The notes beneath the pieces are model-generated. The model saw only the letters and a list, made by a program, of their open reading frames with translations, did no database searches and was not told the DNA's origin. From Macrococcoides animalis (GTDB lineage: Bacteria; Bacillota; Bacilli; Staphylococcales; Staphylococcaceae), in the NCBI RefSeq assembly GCF_047425875.1, contig NZ_CP179727.1:124001-188000 (forward strand): a stretch of DNA of 64,000 bases, given 5' to 3'. This document shows positions 17,872 to 27,357 of the stretch, piece by piece (positions within the stretch are counted from its first letter, which is position 1; every line of letters starts with the position of its first letter). Both the position numbers and the translations under genes were made by a program.

Positions 17872-18906
17872 ATGCTAATTTCATTAATTATCCCTTGCTA
17901 TAACGAAGAAAAAAATATTCAAAATTTGCACCATATAATAACACACATTATGAGATCAAATAGATTTAACTATGAAATCTTGCTTATAAATGATGGATCT
18001 AACGATAATACTTTAGAAATAATTAAAAATATTGCCTCTGTTGATTCTCATGTCAAATTTATTTCTTTCTCTAGAAACTTTGGAAAAGAATCCGCTATGA
18101 TGGCAGGACTCAAGTCATGTTCTGGAGATTGTGGTATTATTTTAGACGCAGACTTACAACATCCACCTGAACTAATCCCTCAAATGGTAGATGCTTATTA
18201 TGAGGGTTACGATCAAATAGTAATGCGACGTGATCGAGACGGTGAGTCAACGATAAGAAAGATTCCTTCAATACTATTTTACAAAATAATAAATAAAACG
18301 GTAGATGTAAAATTAACGGATGGTGAAGGAGATTTCAGATTAATTTCTAGGAGTGTTATAGATAGTATTGTTTCATTACAAGAATATAACCGTTTTTCCA
18401 AAGGTATCTTTGAATGGGTTGGTTTCAACAAAAAAACTATCAATTTTAAAAATGTTCAACGTGATGAAGGTCAATCTTCTTTCTCTTTCTTTAAACTTGT
18501 TGATTATGCAATTGATGGCATCTTAAGTTATAATAACAAACCGCTTCGTGTTTGTTTTTATTTTGGTGCAGTAACGATGGTCTTATGTATACTTTATATT
18601 TTAGTTACCTTAATTCAAATCATGACACATGGAATTGATGAACCAGGATATTTCACTATTATTTCTTCTGTATTATTCTTAGGCGCACTACAACTCTTCA
18701 GTTTAGGAATCATTGGTGAATATATTGGTAGGATTTACTATGAATCTAAACAACGTCCACATTATCTTGTACAAGATTCTAATATCAAAGACGAAATCTT
18801 AAATAAGTATCATAATAATAAATTCAGTAGCGAAAATCGAAAACGTCCAGAACGTAATATTAATACAGACACTGAATCGAAAGAGACGGTTAATTTCCAT
18901 GGTTAA
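17872..18906 (+). CDS. GT2 polyprenyl-phosphate glycosyltransferase (CsbB/YkoT-like)
   Basis: Predicted to load a sugar onto undecaprenyl phosphate at the inner membrane face. The GT-A fold is clear: SLIIPCYNEEKN at the N-terminus, LLINDGSNDNT near residue 38, LDADLQHPPELI (DxD) near 92, and a GEGDFRLISR acceptor motif near 150. Two transmembrane helices follow at about 234-256 and 266-288, as in the DPM1/GtrB/CsbB group. 344 aa. ATG follows AAAGGAG. First of five plus-strand genes and overlaps the GtrA gene by 8 nt. In B. subtilis, CsbB acts with GtcA and YfhO in lipoteichoic acid glycosylation (established); the substrate here is inferred. Confidence 0.85.
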   Translation: MLISLIIPCYNEEKNIQNLHHIITHIMRSNRFNYEILLINDGSNDNTLEIIKNIASVDSHVKFISFSRNFGKESAMMAGLKSCSGDCGIILDADLQHPPELIPQMVDAYYEGYDQIVMRRDRDGESTIRKIPSILFYKIINKTVDVKLTDGEGDFRLISRSVIDSIVSLQEYNRFSKGIFEWVGFNKKTINFKNVQRDEGQSSFSFFKLVDYAIDGILSYNNKPLRVCFYFGAVTMVLCILYILVTLIQIMTHGIDEPGYFTIISSVLFLGALQLFSLGIIGEYIGRIYYESKQRPHYLVQDSNIKDEILNKYHNNKFSSENRKRPERNINTDTESKETVNFHG

Positions 18907-19294
18907 TATTATTCCTCATAAAATTTGTAGATTCGCTAAATTCGTAGTTGTAGGTGTATTCAACACCTTCAATTACTATTTAGTATATTTATTACTATTA
19001 AAGGTTTTTCACTTAAATTATTTAACAAGTCACATTTCAGGATTCCTTTTCTCATTTGTAATTTCGTATTTTTTGAATTGTTATTATGTTTATAAAGTAA
19101 AACCCACATGGAAGAAATTTTTAACCTTCCCGCTTACACAAGTCGTGAACATGGGGCTTCAAACATTTCTATTATATGCGTTTGTAGAGTGGATTAATCT
19201 TTCTAAAGAATTAGCACCTTTCCCTGCGCTCATTGTAACAATTCCAATAACATATATCATGACGTCTTATATTTTGACAAAGGAGAAATCATGA
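18899..19294 (+). CDS. GtrA/GtcA-family flippase-like membrane protein
   Basis: Small four-helix membrane protein (131 aa) of the GtrA family, thought to flip the lipid-linked sugar made by the preceding GT2. It begins with CRFAKFVVVGVFNTFNYYLVY. It also has FSFVISYFLNCYYVYK in the second to third helices, typical of GtrA. It overlaps the GT2 gene by 8 nt and the next gene by 4 nt (ATGA), so the three are tightly coupled. Confidence 0.85.
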   Translation: MVNIIPHKICRFAKFVVVGVFNTFNYYLVYLLLLKVFHLNYLTSHISGFLFSFVISYFLNCYYVYKVKPTWKKFLTFPLTQVVNMGLQTFLLYAFVEWINLSKELAPFPALIVTIPITYIMTSYILTKEKS

Positions 19295-21879
19295 AGAATA
19301 AAAAATTAAAACCACTCTATTTAGGCTTAATCGCCTTAGTATTAGCGATTCTTGGTCACAGTTTTTACATTTATAGATTTTTTAAAGACGGTACTATTTT
19401 CACGGGGCCAAATGATGGATTAGAACAAATGCTACCCATGCAACTTTATTTATATGACAAATTTAAGTCAGGTCAATATTTCTATAACTTAGACTTTGGT
19501 TTAGGTGGGGATTATTATACTGACTTAGCTTATTACTATTCAACGTCAATCATCTTCTTTTTTAATATGGTTGCAGTTCGATTTTTAGATTTATTCTTGA
19601 ATTTTAAAGTTGATACTGTTACATTCTGGGCTAAAAATGCCTTTTTCATTTCGATTTTTAAATCAGCAGCGGGTATTTTAGCAAGTTATTATTACTTTAA
19701 GAAAATAAAAATGAACCATATCTCAGCAATGCTTGCTGGATTCTTATTCTTAACTTCAGCAATTTATTTCAGGTTCACATTATATTGGTCATTCTTTAGT
19801 GACGTATTTATCTTTTTGCCTTTACTATTGCTAGGCATTGAACGTTATATACAAAATGAGAAAAAAGGAATTTTCATTGTTGCGACTGCATGTATTTTTA
19901 TCAATAATTTTTACTTTGCATATTACCAAGTATTATTTGGTTTAGTCTACTTCTTAATGCGCAATATCTTTAGATGTGAGTATGACACTGTACCTCGCAT
20001 TAAACAATGGATTAATTTTGTTATTATGGCAGTCATCGGACTTATGATTAGTGCTTTTGCCTTCTTCTATGGCGCGAAGAGTTTCGTACAGAATGAACGT
20101 GCGCCTTATAAAGAAAAAATACCGATGTTTGACCCTTTTGATCAAAACGCAAATATATTCTATGACAATTATTTAGTAATTGTTTTATTCATTGCGTTAC
20201 AAGCTTTATTTATATTTAAATTTTATGAAGAATATTTTTATCGTTTCTTTGCTTTAATGTCAATCGTTTTAATGGCATTAAGCTTCACACCATTCATTGA
20301 CTCAGTATTTAATGGTTTTAGTGCACCACAAAAGCGTTGGCACTACCTTATAACATTCTTTACAAGCGGACTCATTGGATTCTACGTTATGAAATTTAAA
20401 GAAATTTCAATTCATAACTATTTATATTCACTGGTTCCAGGCTTCGTTATCGTCTTCATGAGTCATTATTATATACATAAAGAAGTCACTTGGGTTTGGT
20501 TATTACCGATTATTGCAGTGATAGGACTTACGGTATTAATATTAAAAAATCATAAAGCTAAACAAACAACATATTACATCATGATAGCTGCGATCGTATT
20601 ACTCAATTGGGATACAGTTCGAGTTCATAACATTTATGACAACTACAACCCTGGAATCGAAGAACGTGCTAAAATGAGCTATATTGAGTCGAGCGTCTAT
20701 GATTCACCTCTACAACGGCAGATAATTTCTGAACTAAAAAAAGGTTTAAAACCAGGAGAGCGAATTGACTGGCGTGTATTAGAACAAGACAATACACCTA
20801 TGTATCAAAATTTTAATGGCGTTTCGTTATACTCAAGTATTTTTGACGGCTCTTTAATTGATTTCTACTACAAACAATTAAAAATAAATATTAAAGAAGA
20901 ATCACTTTCACGATACTCAACATTTAATTCAAGAAGTAACTTAGAATCTTTATTTAATGTAAAATATTTAGTACGAAAACCATATCAAACTGACATTCCT
21001 GAGAATTTCAAATTGATATTAGATAATGGAAAGTATAAAATTTACGAAAATACACAAATGATTCCTTTTGTTCGTATAACTAACAAAGTAACAAATTCGA
21101 AAGATTTAACAACACCGATCGATAGAGAACATGCAATGCTTGAAGGAATGGTATCAGAAACTTTACCTTCTAATTATGAAATTGAAAAAGCTGAAAACTT
21201 ACTACATAAAGTGAACGTTACGCCAAGTGGCTCTAAATGGACTGAAAACAATGTCAGTTTAGTAGTTGACCCGCCGAGTGGGGGCCTAGTCATTGATATT
21301 CCAAAAGATATATTAAAACAATATAAAGATTTCTATTTAGAAATGCATGTACAATTGCAATCACCCGTTACAAATCACCAAATCAATGTTAATAAGTATG
21401 CTAATAATCGGTTGTTTCAGACAAGTAAATATAGAACACATTACGACGATTTAATGTACAGAGTAAAAGCTCCAAAAGACGGTAAAATTCTTGTTGGCTT
21501 AACAGCAGGAACATACAAGTTAACGATTAACGGCATTTACGGTGAAGATTACAATAAGTTATCAAATGTTGATAATCCTGAAAACTATACTTTTATCGAT
21601 AAAGGTAATAAAATGACAGTTAATTTAAAAAATTCTAAAAATGGATATTTAACTATACCTATAACATATCGGGATGGTATGAAAGCAAAAGTAGATGGAA
21701 AAAACGCAAAAGTAGAACGTGCAAACTATTTAATGAGTGCTGTAAAAGTAACTAAAGATACGAAGGTTGTTGAATTTAACTACATTCCACCCTACTTTAT
21801 GTTAATGGTAATAATTTCTTTACTTGGTATCTTAATTGCTATCCTTTATATAAGATACAAACCTGCTGAAAGGAATTAA
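19291..21879 (+). CDS. YfhO-family GT-C membrane glycosyltransferase, copy 1
   Basis: 862 aa, about a dozen hydrophobic helices over the first 440 residues, then a soluble domain and a final C-terminal helix. The first external loop has RFFKDGTIFTGPNDG (Asp42) and DFGLGGDYYTDLAYYYS, conserved in YfhO and likely catalytic in a GT-C fold. The soluble part has PIDREHAMLEG and GMKAKVDGKNA. YfhO is needed for lipoteichoic acid GlcNAc decoration in B. subtilis and S. aureus (established). ATG follows AAGGAG. Confidence 0.87.
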   Translation: MKNKKLKPLYLGLIALVLAILGHSFYIYRFFKDGTIFTGPNDGLEQMLPMQLYLYDKFKSGQYFYNLDFGLGGDYYTDLAYYYSTSIIFFFNMVAVRFLDLFLNFKVDTVTFWAKNAFFISIFKSAAGILASYYYFKKIKMNHISAMLAGFLFLTSAIYFRFTLYWSFFSDVFIFLPLLLLGIERYIQNEKKGIFIVATACIFINNFYFAYYQVLFGLVYFLMRNIFRCEYDTVPRIKQWINFVIMAVIGLMISAFAFFYGAKSFVQNERAPYKEKIPMFDPFDQNANIFYDNYLVIVLFIALQALFIFKFYEEYFYRFFALMSIVLMALSFTPFIDSVFNGFSAPQKRWHYLITFFTSGLIGFYVMKFKEISIHNYLYSLVPGFVIVFMSHYYIHKEVTWVWLLPIIAVIGLTVLILKNHKAKQTTYYIMIAAIVLLNWDTVRVHNIYDNYNPGIEERAKMSYIESSVYDSPLQRQIISELKKGLKPGERIDWRVLEQDNTPMYQNFNGVSLYSSIFDGSLIDFYYKQLKINIKEESLSRYSTFNSRSNLESLFNVKYLVRKPYQTDIPENFKLILDNGKYKIYENTQMIPFVRITNKVTNSKDLTTPIDREHAMLEGMVSETLPSNYEIEKAENLLHKVNVTPSGSKWTENNVSLVVDPPSGGLVIDIPKDILKQYKDFYLEMHVQLQSPVTNHQINVNKYANNRLFQTSKYRTHYDDLMYRVKAPKDGKILVGLTAGTYKLTINGIYGEDYNKLSNVDNPENYTFIDKGNKMTVNLKNSKNGYLTIPITYRDGMKAKVDGKNAKVERANYLMSAVKVTKDTKVVEFNYIPPYFMLMVIISLLGILIAILYIRYKPAERN

Positions 21880-21883
21880 CCTT

Positions 21884-24589
21884 ATGAAAAATCTGTTTCA
21901 AAAAGAAGGCATTTTATCCAGCTTAAAACTTATGGGAGTGGCATTATTTTTGTCACTCCTCGCACATAGTATCGTCTTATTCAGGTTTTTTAAAGATGGT
22001 ACACTATTCACAGGTAAAGGAGACGGAATCGCACAGATGATTCCGTTTCAAATGTATTTATATGATAAATTTTCACACCTACACTTTTTTTATGATATGG
22101 ACTTTGGTATTGGCGGAGATTTCTTTAGGAGCTTGTCATATTATTACTCAACCGCACCATTAGCTTATCTTAATTTTATTTTAGTGTGGCTTGGAGATTT
22201 ATTTTTGCCATTTAACACTGGTGATCCTGTATTTTGGGCAAAAAACCAAATTTTTATTTCTATTATAAAATTGACAATAATTTTTATCGTTACATATAAA
22301 TTGCTACGATATTTAAACTTGAATAAGTTATCTAGTATAACGGGTTCATTTATTTATGGTTGGTCAACAGCCTATTTCTTCTTTACTTTTACCTGGAGTT
22401 TCTTTAGTGACGTAATGATTTGGTTGCCAATTACAATTTATGGATTAGAGCGATTCTTCCACGAAAAGAAAATCGGGTTATTTATTTTAGGTATTACACT
22501 CACTTTACATTCAAATTTCTATTTTAGTTACTATGAATTTGTATTTGTATTATTCTATTTCCTATATCGTGTAATTTATTATAAGCAAACAGATATTGTA
22601 AATCGCTTACAGAAAATTGTGTTACTAACAGTTGGTGCTGTTCTAGGTATGGGTGTTGCTGCTGTCGGTATTGTAACCGGTATTTCAAGTTATTTGATGA
22701 ATGACCGAACACTAACTCCGCAGCAAATTAAACCTTTTATTGACATGGTCGGTTTTTATAACTTATTTTACGATGGTTATTATTTAGTTATTTGTTTTAT
22801 TACAGTACTCGCTTTAATGTCATTCAAACTTTACAAACATTATATGTATCGTTTATTTGCAGCCCTTTCCTTAATATTTATGGTCTGCTCATTAAGTCCA
22901 TTATTTGATAGTTTCTTCAATGGATTTTCAATTGATCAGCGTCGTTGGATTTATTTATTAGTGTTTGTTTCTGCTATGTTAATCGCGCATTACTTACATC
23001 ATTTAAATGCAGTTGATTTGAAATCATTCTTAACTTCAGTGATTCCACTATTAATTATTTATCCATTATCGGCTTATGGACACGAAAAAGTTTTAACATG
23101 GCTGATATTTATTCCAATTATTTGTATTCTTATTTTCATCTACATTAGAACACATGATAATTATGTTTATATTGGACTACATGCAACCACAATAATTATG
23201 ACGCTTGTATTTGTACAAGATTATGTTACACAACAAATCGATACGTTACACCCTTTTCAAGAGCGTAATATTGAATTTTTAAATTCTGAGAACTACAATT
23301 CACCTACCCAAAAGCAAATGATTAAAGAAGTTCAAAAAACTATACCGTCATCCGATCGTATTGAGTGGCAAACTTCCGCAACACATAATACCCCTATGTA
23401 CCAAAAATATAATGGCATCAAACTTTATTCTTCTATTTTTGATAAAGACATCCTAAAATTCTATGATCAAGATTTAAATGCCACAATGCCTACCGATAGT
23501 AACTCAATCTATTACGGACTTGGAGAAAGGGCAAATTTATATAGCTTGTTTAATGTCAATACATCAATCCGCCTCAATGATTCAGCTACTATACCTTTTG
23601 GTTATAATGCAAACGAAGTATTTACGGAGCCAAACGGTACCCAACAATACAAAGTATATAAAAACCAAAATCCATTACCATTTGTGCGTGTTACAAATAG
23701 AGTCTATAACGCTAATACTCTGAAAACGCCTATTGATCGTGAACATGCAATGCTTGATGGTATTATACTTGAACAAGAAGGACAAGCAATATTGACGCCT
23801 CAAGAAAATCTATTAAATAAAGCTGAACACACCCTAGAAAATGCAACTTTAAAAAATGGAGTTTTACATGTCAATGCAGAAAATGGTGGTCCTCGATATA
23901 ATTTTAAAGAAAAAGATATTAAAGATTATAAAGAAATGTACATAACCTTAAGTATTGAATCGAAAACTGCAACAGACTATCATTTCGTTTGGATAAATGA
24001 AATATATCAATCGCGTAAACCTTTAAACGATGATTACAGACGTTTTAACCCTATCATAACGATGAAAGTTAAAACTAACAAAAATATTGATATAAAACTT
24101 AAACCAGGTGAATACACCTATACAATACATGGTATTTATGGTGAAGATTATAAAGCATTAGAAAAAGCATCTCGTCACAAGAATGACCATAAATTTGAAA
24201 AACATGGCGATAAAATGAAGATTACATTAGGTAATCATGATGGTGGATATATGGTGGTTCCAATACCTTATTTAAATGGTATGAAAGCAAAAGTAGATGG
24301 CAAATATGCAGAAGTTAAAGAAGGTAACTATTTAATGACTGCAGTTAAAGTCGATAAAGGTGTAAAAGAGGTAGAAATAAAATATACACCTCCATTCTTC
24401 CATATCTTACAAATCATTTCGATTTTGAGTATGATTGCGGCATTCTTTTTTACGAAATTTGTTTATGACAGACGCTTTATGAGAGTAGACCGTTCACAGA
24501 CAACATTTGAAGAGGAAGATTCATCATTGTATGAAGAATGTAATGAATATGAAACTCACAAGAATAATCAAGAAAAAAATCAACAATAG
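21884..24589 (+). CDS. YfhO-family GT-C membrane glycosyltransferase, copy 2
   Basis: 901 aa paralogue starting 4 bp after copy 1. Shared landmarks in the same order: RFFKDGTLFTGKGDG (Asp47), DFGIGGDFFRSLSYYYS, PIDREHAMLDG, IHGIYGEDYKALE and GMKAKVDGKYA, then a last helix. It differs by a charged cytoplasmic tail of about 50 residues rich in Glu and Asn. The key acidic residues are kept, so it is probably active. A different acceptor or linkage is possible. Likely an old tandem duplication. Confidence 0.86.
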   Translation: MKNLFQKEGILSSLKLMGVALFLSLLAHSIVLFRFFKDGTLFTGKGDGIAQMIPFQMYLYDKFSHLHFFYDMDFGIGGDFFRSLSYYYSTAPLAYLNFILVWLGDLFLPFNTGDPVFWAKNQIFISIIKLTIIFIVTYKLLRYLNLNKLSSITGSFIYGWSTAYFFFTFTWSFFSDVMIWLPITIYGLERFFHEKKIGLFILGITLTLHSNFYFSYYEFVFVLFYFLYRVIYYKQTDIVNRLQKIVLLTVGAVLGMGVAAVGIVTGISSYLMNDRTLTPQQIKPFIDMVGFYNLFYDGYYLVICFITVLALMSFKLYKHYMYRLFAALSLIFMVCSLSPLFDSFFNGFSIDQRRWIYLLVFVSAMLIAHYLHHLNAVDLKSFLTSVIPLLIIYPLSAYGHEKVLTWLIFIPIICILIFIYIRTHDNYVYIGLHATTIIMTLVFVQDYVTQQIDTLHPFQERNIEFLNSENYNSPTQKQMIKEVQKTIPSSDRIEWQTSATHNTPMYQKYNGIKLYSSIFDKDILKFYDQDLNATMPTDSNSIYYGLGERANLYSLFNVNTSIRLNDSATIPFGYNANEVFTEPNGTQQYKVYKNQNPLPFVRVTNRVYNANTLKTPIDREHAMLDGIILEQEGQAILTPQENLLNKAEHTLENATLKNGVLHVNAENGGPRYNFKEKDIKDYKEMYITLSIESKTATDYHFVWINEIYQSRKPLNDDYRRFNPIITMKVKTNKNIDIKLKPGEYTYTIHGIYGEDYKALEKASRHKNDHKFEKHGDKMKITLGNHDGGYMVVPIPYLNGMKAKVDGKYAEVKEGNYLMTAVKVDKGVKEVEIKYTPPFFHILQIISILSMIAAFFFTKFVYDRRFMRVDRSQTTFEEEDSSLYEECNEYETHKNNQEKNQQ

Positions 24590-24710
24590 TTACGATATAA
24601 TAAATTGACTAAAATAATTAACCCTTCACGAGTACACTTCAAATGTATCAGAAATTAAATTGAATTTAACATTTATTATTATAGAAAAAATTTTATTTAG
24701 GAGGACTCAC

Positions 24711-26789
24711 ATGTCTGTGAATCACATTACAAAAACGAAGTGGCAAAAAATGAAAGAGCTAATTTTTAGCCACTGGTTTTATTATTTACTTAGTGGATTT
24801 ACATTTGTAGGTATTTTCTTAAATTTATTCTATTCAGAAGAAAATTTATTTTTTAGATTAACGGACAAGATACCATATTACTATATCTTCAGTGCTGTTT
24901 TAGTGTTAAGCATAGCTTTTTATCTATTAGACAAACACAATGACAAGATTAATGCCTTTTCAATTTTTAGCATCATAACTGGATTCTATTTTTTAATATC
25001 TAGCTATAATGCTCCAAGTCCAACTATTGTAATTGGATTCATTATTTTATCTCTCATCATATTAGCAAAATTGATTTGGGATAACAGTCAAATTAAATTT
25101 TGGTACAGCGGTTTGATTGTAGCACTATTAATCAAAATGATGATGGTATTTAAGGCTAATGGGCCTGAATTATATAAATTTAGTTACGTTTTAAATGAAA
25201 AAGATGAAGCTTTAATAAAAGGATTAATTGTAGGTATGGTATTATCGGTGTTATTTATAGGCATTACGACATACTATACTCATTCTATACATCCAATTGG
25301 GAAAGATATGTTATTACAAAAAATTATGCTCGGTGCTGCAATACTGATTTGCATTTTGATTACGATATATGTATCTTGTATCATGTTTGGTAAAGATACT
25401 ATCATGGGATTTGCTACCTATGATAAAGGATTATTCACACAAATGTTTGAAAGTATGCGTCAAGGATATGGTCCGATGACAACATTGGAACGTGATAAAT
25501 GGATGTCACATTTTAATGTCCATGTGTCTCCTATTTTCTTTCTAATGTTACCTTTCTATATGATTATCCCAAGATCGGAAACATTAGAAATTTTACAAGT
25601 CATCATAACATTTAGTGGCATTATTCCATTTTACTTTATATTGAATCATTTTAATTTCAACAAATATATTCAATACTTATTATTATTTGTTTACATTTTT
25701 ATGCCAACATTATCATCATCTCATTTATATGGATTACACGAGAACTGTTTTTTAACTCCAATGATATTTTGGTTAATCTTAGCTAATCTAAAGCAATGGA
25801 AATTATCTTTAATTATTATATTAATCTTAACCTTAATTATAAAAGAAGATAGTATGATTTACATTTTATCGATTGGTCTATATTTCTTAATTCAGAATAG
25901 AGAACCACTTACAACAAATAGAGCCATCTTTGTATTTATTTCTCAAATTATTTTACCTATATTTTATTTTATTGTATGTTTATACTACTTAAATAATTTT
26001 GGTGATGGATCAATGACAACTCGTTTTACAAACTTCATGATGCCAGGACAAGATTCTTTAATGCATGTCGTTCAAAATATCATTGCCAATCCAACCTATT
26101 TTTTTAGTGCATTATTTACATTTAATAAAATCAAATACTTGTTAGTATTACTTGCATCACTTGCTTTCTTACCCGTGATGCAAAATAAAATAATCAACTA
26201 TATTCTTTTATTACCAATGCTCGTAATTAATTTATTAAGTGACTTTCCGTATCAAGTTGATTTTGGTTTTCAATATCATTATGGTTCTTCTGCTCTTCTT
26301 TTATTCTTAGTTATACTAGCAATAGAATCACTTTATCAGGCACAAGAAAAAAGAAGAGAACATGATCAAAACAACTTTGTCCAATATTTATCTGATACAC
26401 GTGTCCGTAACCTTGTAATAATAGCATTAATCATGTCTACATCGATTTTCTTTACGATAATGAGACCTGCTGAATATGCTTTTAAAGCATATAAAGAAAA
26501 TCCAGAGGTATATCAAGCAAAGAAAGAAACTTTAAAGTCTATCCCTACAGATAGTAAAGTGCTTGCGTATGGCTTCTATACTACACCGATAGCAGATATT
26601 AAAGAACTTTATGACTTAGACTATCATAATGATAAAATATTTGATGAAACGATTGATTTTGTTGCAGTACCGAGAGCAATGATGACGGATGGCTCAGAGC
26701 AATCATTGTTAATTGCAGAGTATACTAGAAATGGATATGTTGAGAGTAACTTATCTAGTACAGAAATTTTGATATTGATGAAACAATGA
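24711..26789 (+). CDS. DUF2079 polytopic membrane protein, putative glycosyltransferase
   Basis: 692 aa with about 14 hydrophobic segments. Features of the DUF2079 family: a YDKGLFTQMFESM segment after an early helix, WMSHFNVHVSPIFFLMLPFY, LYGLHENCFLTPMIFW, and IKEDSMIYIL. DUF2079 proteins are GT-C-like and of unknown substrate. The start is ATG 24711 because GGAGG lies 6 nt upstream; the frame opens at 24660 without a ribosome site. A 121-bp gap separates it from the YfhO pair, so it may have its own weak promoter. Confidence 0.72.
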   Translation: MSVNHITKTKWQKMKELIFSHWFYYLLSGFTFVGIFLNLFYSEENLFFRLTDKIPYYYIFSAVLVLSIAFYLLDKHNDKINAFSIFSIITGFYFLISSYNAPSPTIVIGFIILSLIILAKLIWDNSQIKFWYSGLIVALLIKMMMVFKANGPELYKFSYVLNEKDEALIKGLIVGMVLSVLFIGITTYYTHSIHPIGKDMLLQKIMLGAAILICILITIYVSCIMFGKDTIMGFATYDKGLFTQMFESMRQGYGPMTTLERDKWMSHFNVHVSPIFFLMLPFYMIIPRSETLEILQVIITFSGIIPFYFILNHFNFNKYIQYLLLFVYIFMPTLSSSHLYGLHENCFLTPMIFWLILANLKQWKLSLIIILILTLIIKEDSMIYILSIGLYFLIQNREPLTTNRAIFVFISQIILPIFYFIVCLYYLNNFGDGSMTTRFTNFMMPGQDSLMHVVQNIIANPTYFFSALFTFNKIKYLLVLLASLAFLPVMQNKIINYILLLPMLVINLLSDFPYQVDFGFQYHYGSSALLLFLVILAIESLYQAQEKRREHDQNNFVQYLSDTRVRNLVIIALIMSTSIFFTIMRPAEYAFKAYKENPEVYQAKKETLKSIPTDSKVLAYGFYTTPIADIKELYDLDYHNDKIFDETIDFVAVPRAMMTDGSEQSLLIAEYTRNGYVESNLSSTEILILMKQ

Positions 26790-26838
26790 AAGTATAAAAA
26801 TAAATCGTTTACTGTTAAATGTAATCGATTTTCTAATT

Positions 26839-26872
26839 AAAAAAAGTCACTTCAAATGAAGTGACTTTTTTT
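26839..26872. terminator. Shared terminator between the cassette and rplS
   Basis: Perfect 13-bp arms AAAAAGTCACTTC (26841-26853) and GAAGTGACTTTTT (26858-26870), with A and T runs for both directions. It closes the convergent DUF2079 and rplS units. Confidence 0.92.
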
Positions 26873-26883
26873 AATAGCTTCTA

Positions 26884-27234
26884 TTAACGAATTTCTTTAA
26901 TACGAGCAGCTTTACCACGAAGGCTACGTAAGTAATAAAGTTTCGCACGACGTACTTTACCACGACGTAATACTTCAATTTTCTCGATTTTTGGAGTGTG
27001 TACTGGGAAAGTACGTTCCACACCAACACCGTAAGAAATCTTACGAACCGTGAAAGTTTCAGAAATTCCGCCACCACGACGTTTGATTACAACACCTTCG
27101 AATACCTGAATACGTTCGCGAGTTCCCTCAACAATACGTACGTGAACTTTTAAAGTATCACCAGGACGGAAAGATGGTAAATCAGTGCGTAATTGGTCTT
27201 TAGTAATTGCATCGATTAATACATTATTTGACAT
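26884..27234 (-). CDS. rplS: 50S ribosomal protein L19
   Basis: Large-subunit protein at the 30S-50S interface. The core FRPGDTLKVHVRIVEGTRERIQ is followed by FEGVVIKRRGGG and the C-terminal LRSLRGKAARIKE; 116 aa, the family length. The start is ATG 27234 with AAGGAG nearby. The longer open frame from 27270 reads through the leader RNA and is not supported. Confidence 0.97.
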   Translation of the reverse strand: MSNNVLIDAITKDQLRTDLPSFRPGDTLKVHVRIVEGTRERIQVFEGVVIKRRGGGISETFTVRKISYGVGVERTFPVHTPKIEKIEVLRRGKVRRAKLYYLRSLRGKAARIKEIR

Positions 27235-27249
27235 ATTATTCTTCTCCTT

Positions 27250-27312
27250 CTTCCTATGTTCTTGAGTCATCTGCTCAGCGGATCATAGTGATTTATGTGT
27301 TTTTCACACTTG
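27250..27312 (-). promoter_or_regulatory. L19 leader RNA
   Basis: Between promoter and Shine-Dalgarno the minus-strand RNA has GTGTGAAAAACACA and then CTATGATCCGCTGAGC ending in an ACATAGG arm. CTATG and CATAG pair as a closing stem (27254-27258 with 27284-27288). Position and sequence resemble the Firmicutes L19 leader thought to bind L19 for autoregulation. Recognised by eye only. Confidence 0.6.
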
Positions 27313-27316
27313 ATTT

Positions 27317-27345
27317 ATTATACAGGGTTACATTCTACAAGTCAA
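27317..27345 (-). promoter_or_regulatory. Promoter of rplS
   Basis: Minus-strand TTGACT (27340-27345), 17-bp spacer, TATAAT (27317-27322). Confidence 0.85.
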
Positions 27346-27357
27346 TATATTATTGCA

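Noticed and set aside
17872..19294. GT2-GtrA pair as a phage serotype-conversion module
   Set aside because: No integrase or phage genes; YfhO partners and the conserved chromosomal site fit a teichoic acid pathway better.
26871..27077. 68-codon minus-strand frame inside rplS
   Set aside because: Overlaps conserved L19 in another frame and has no independent support.
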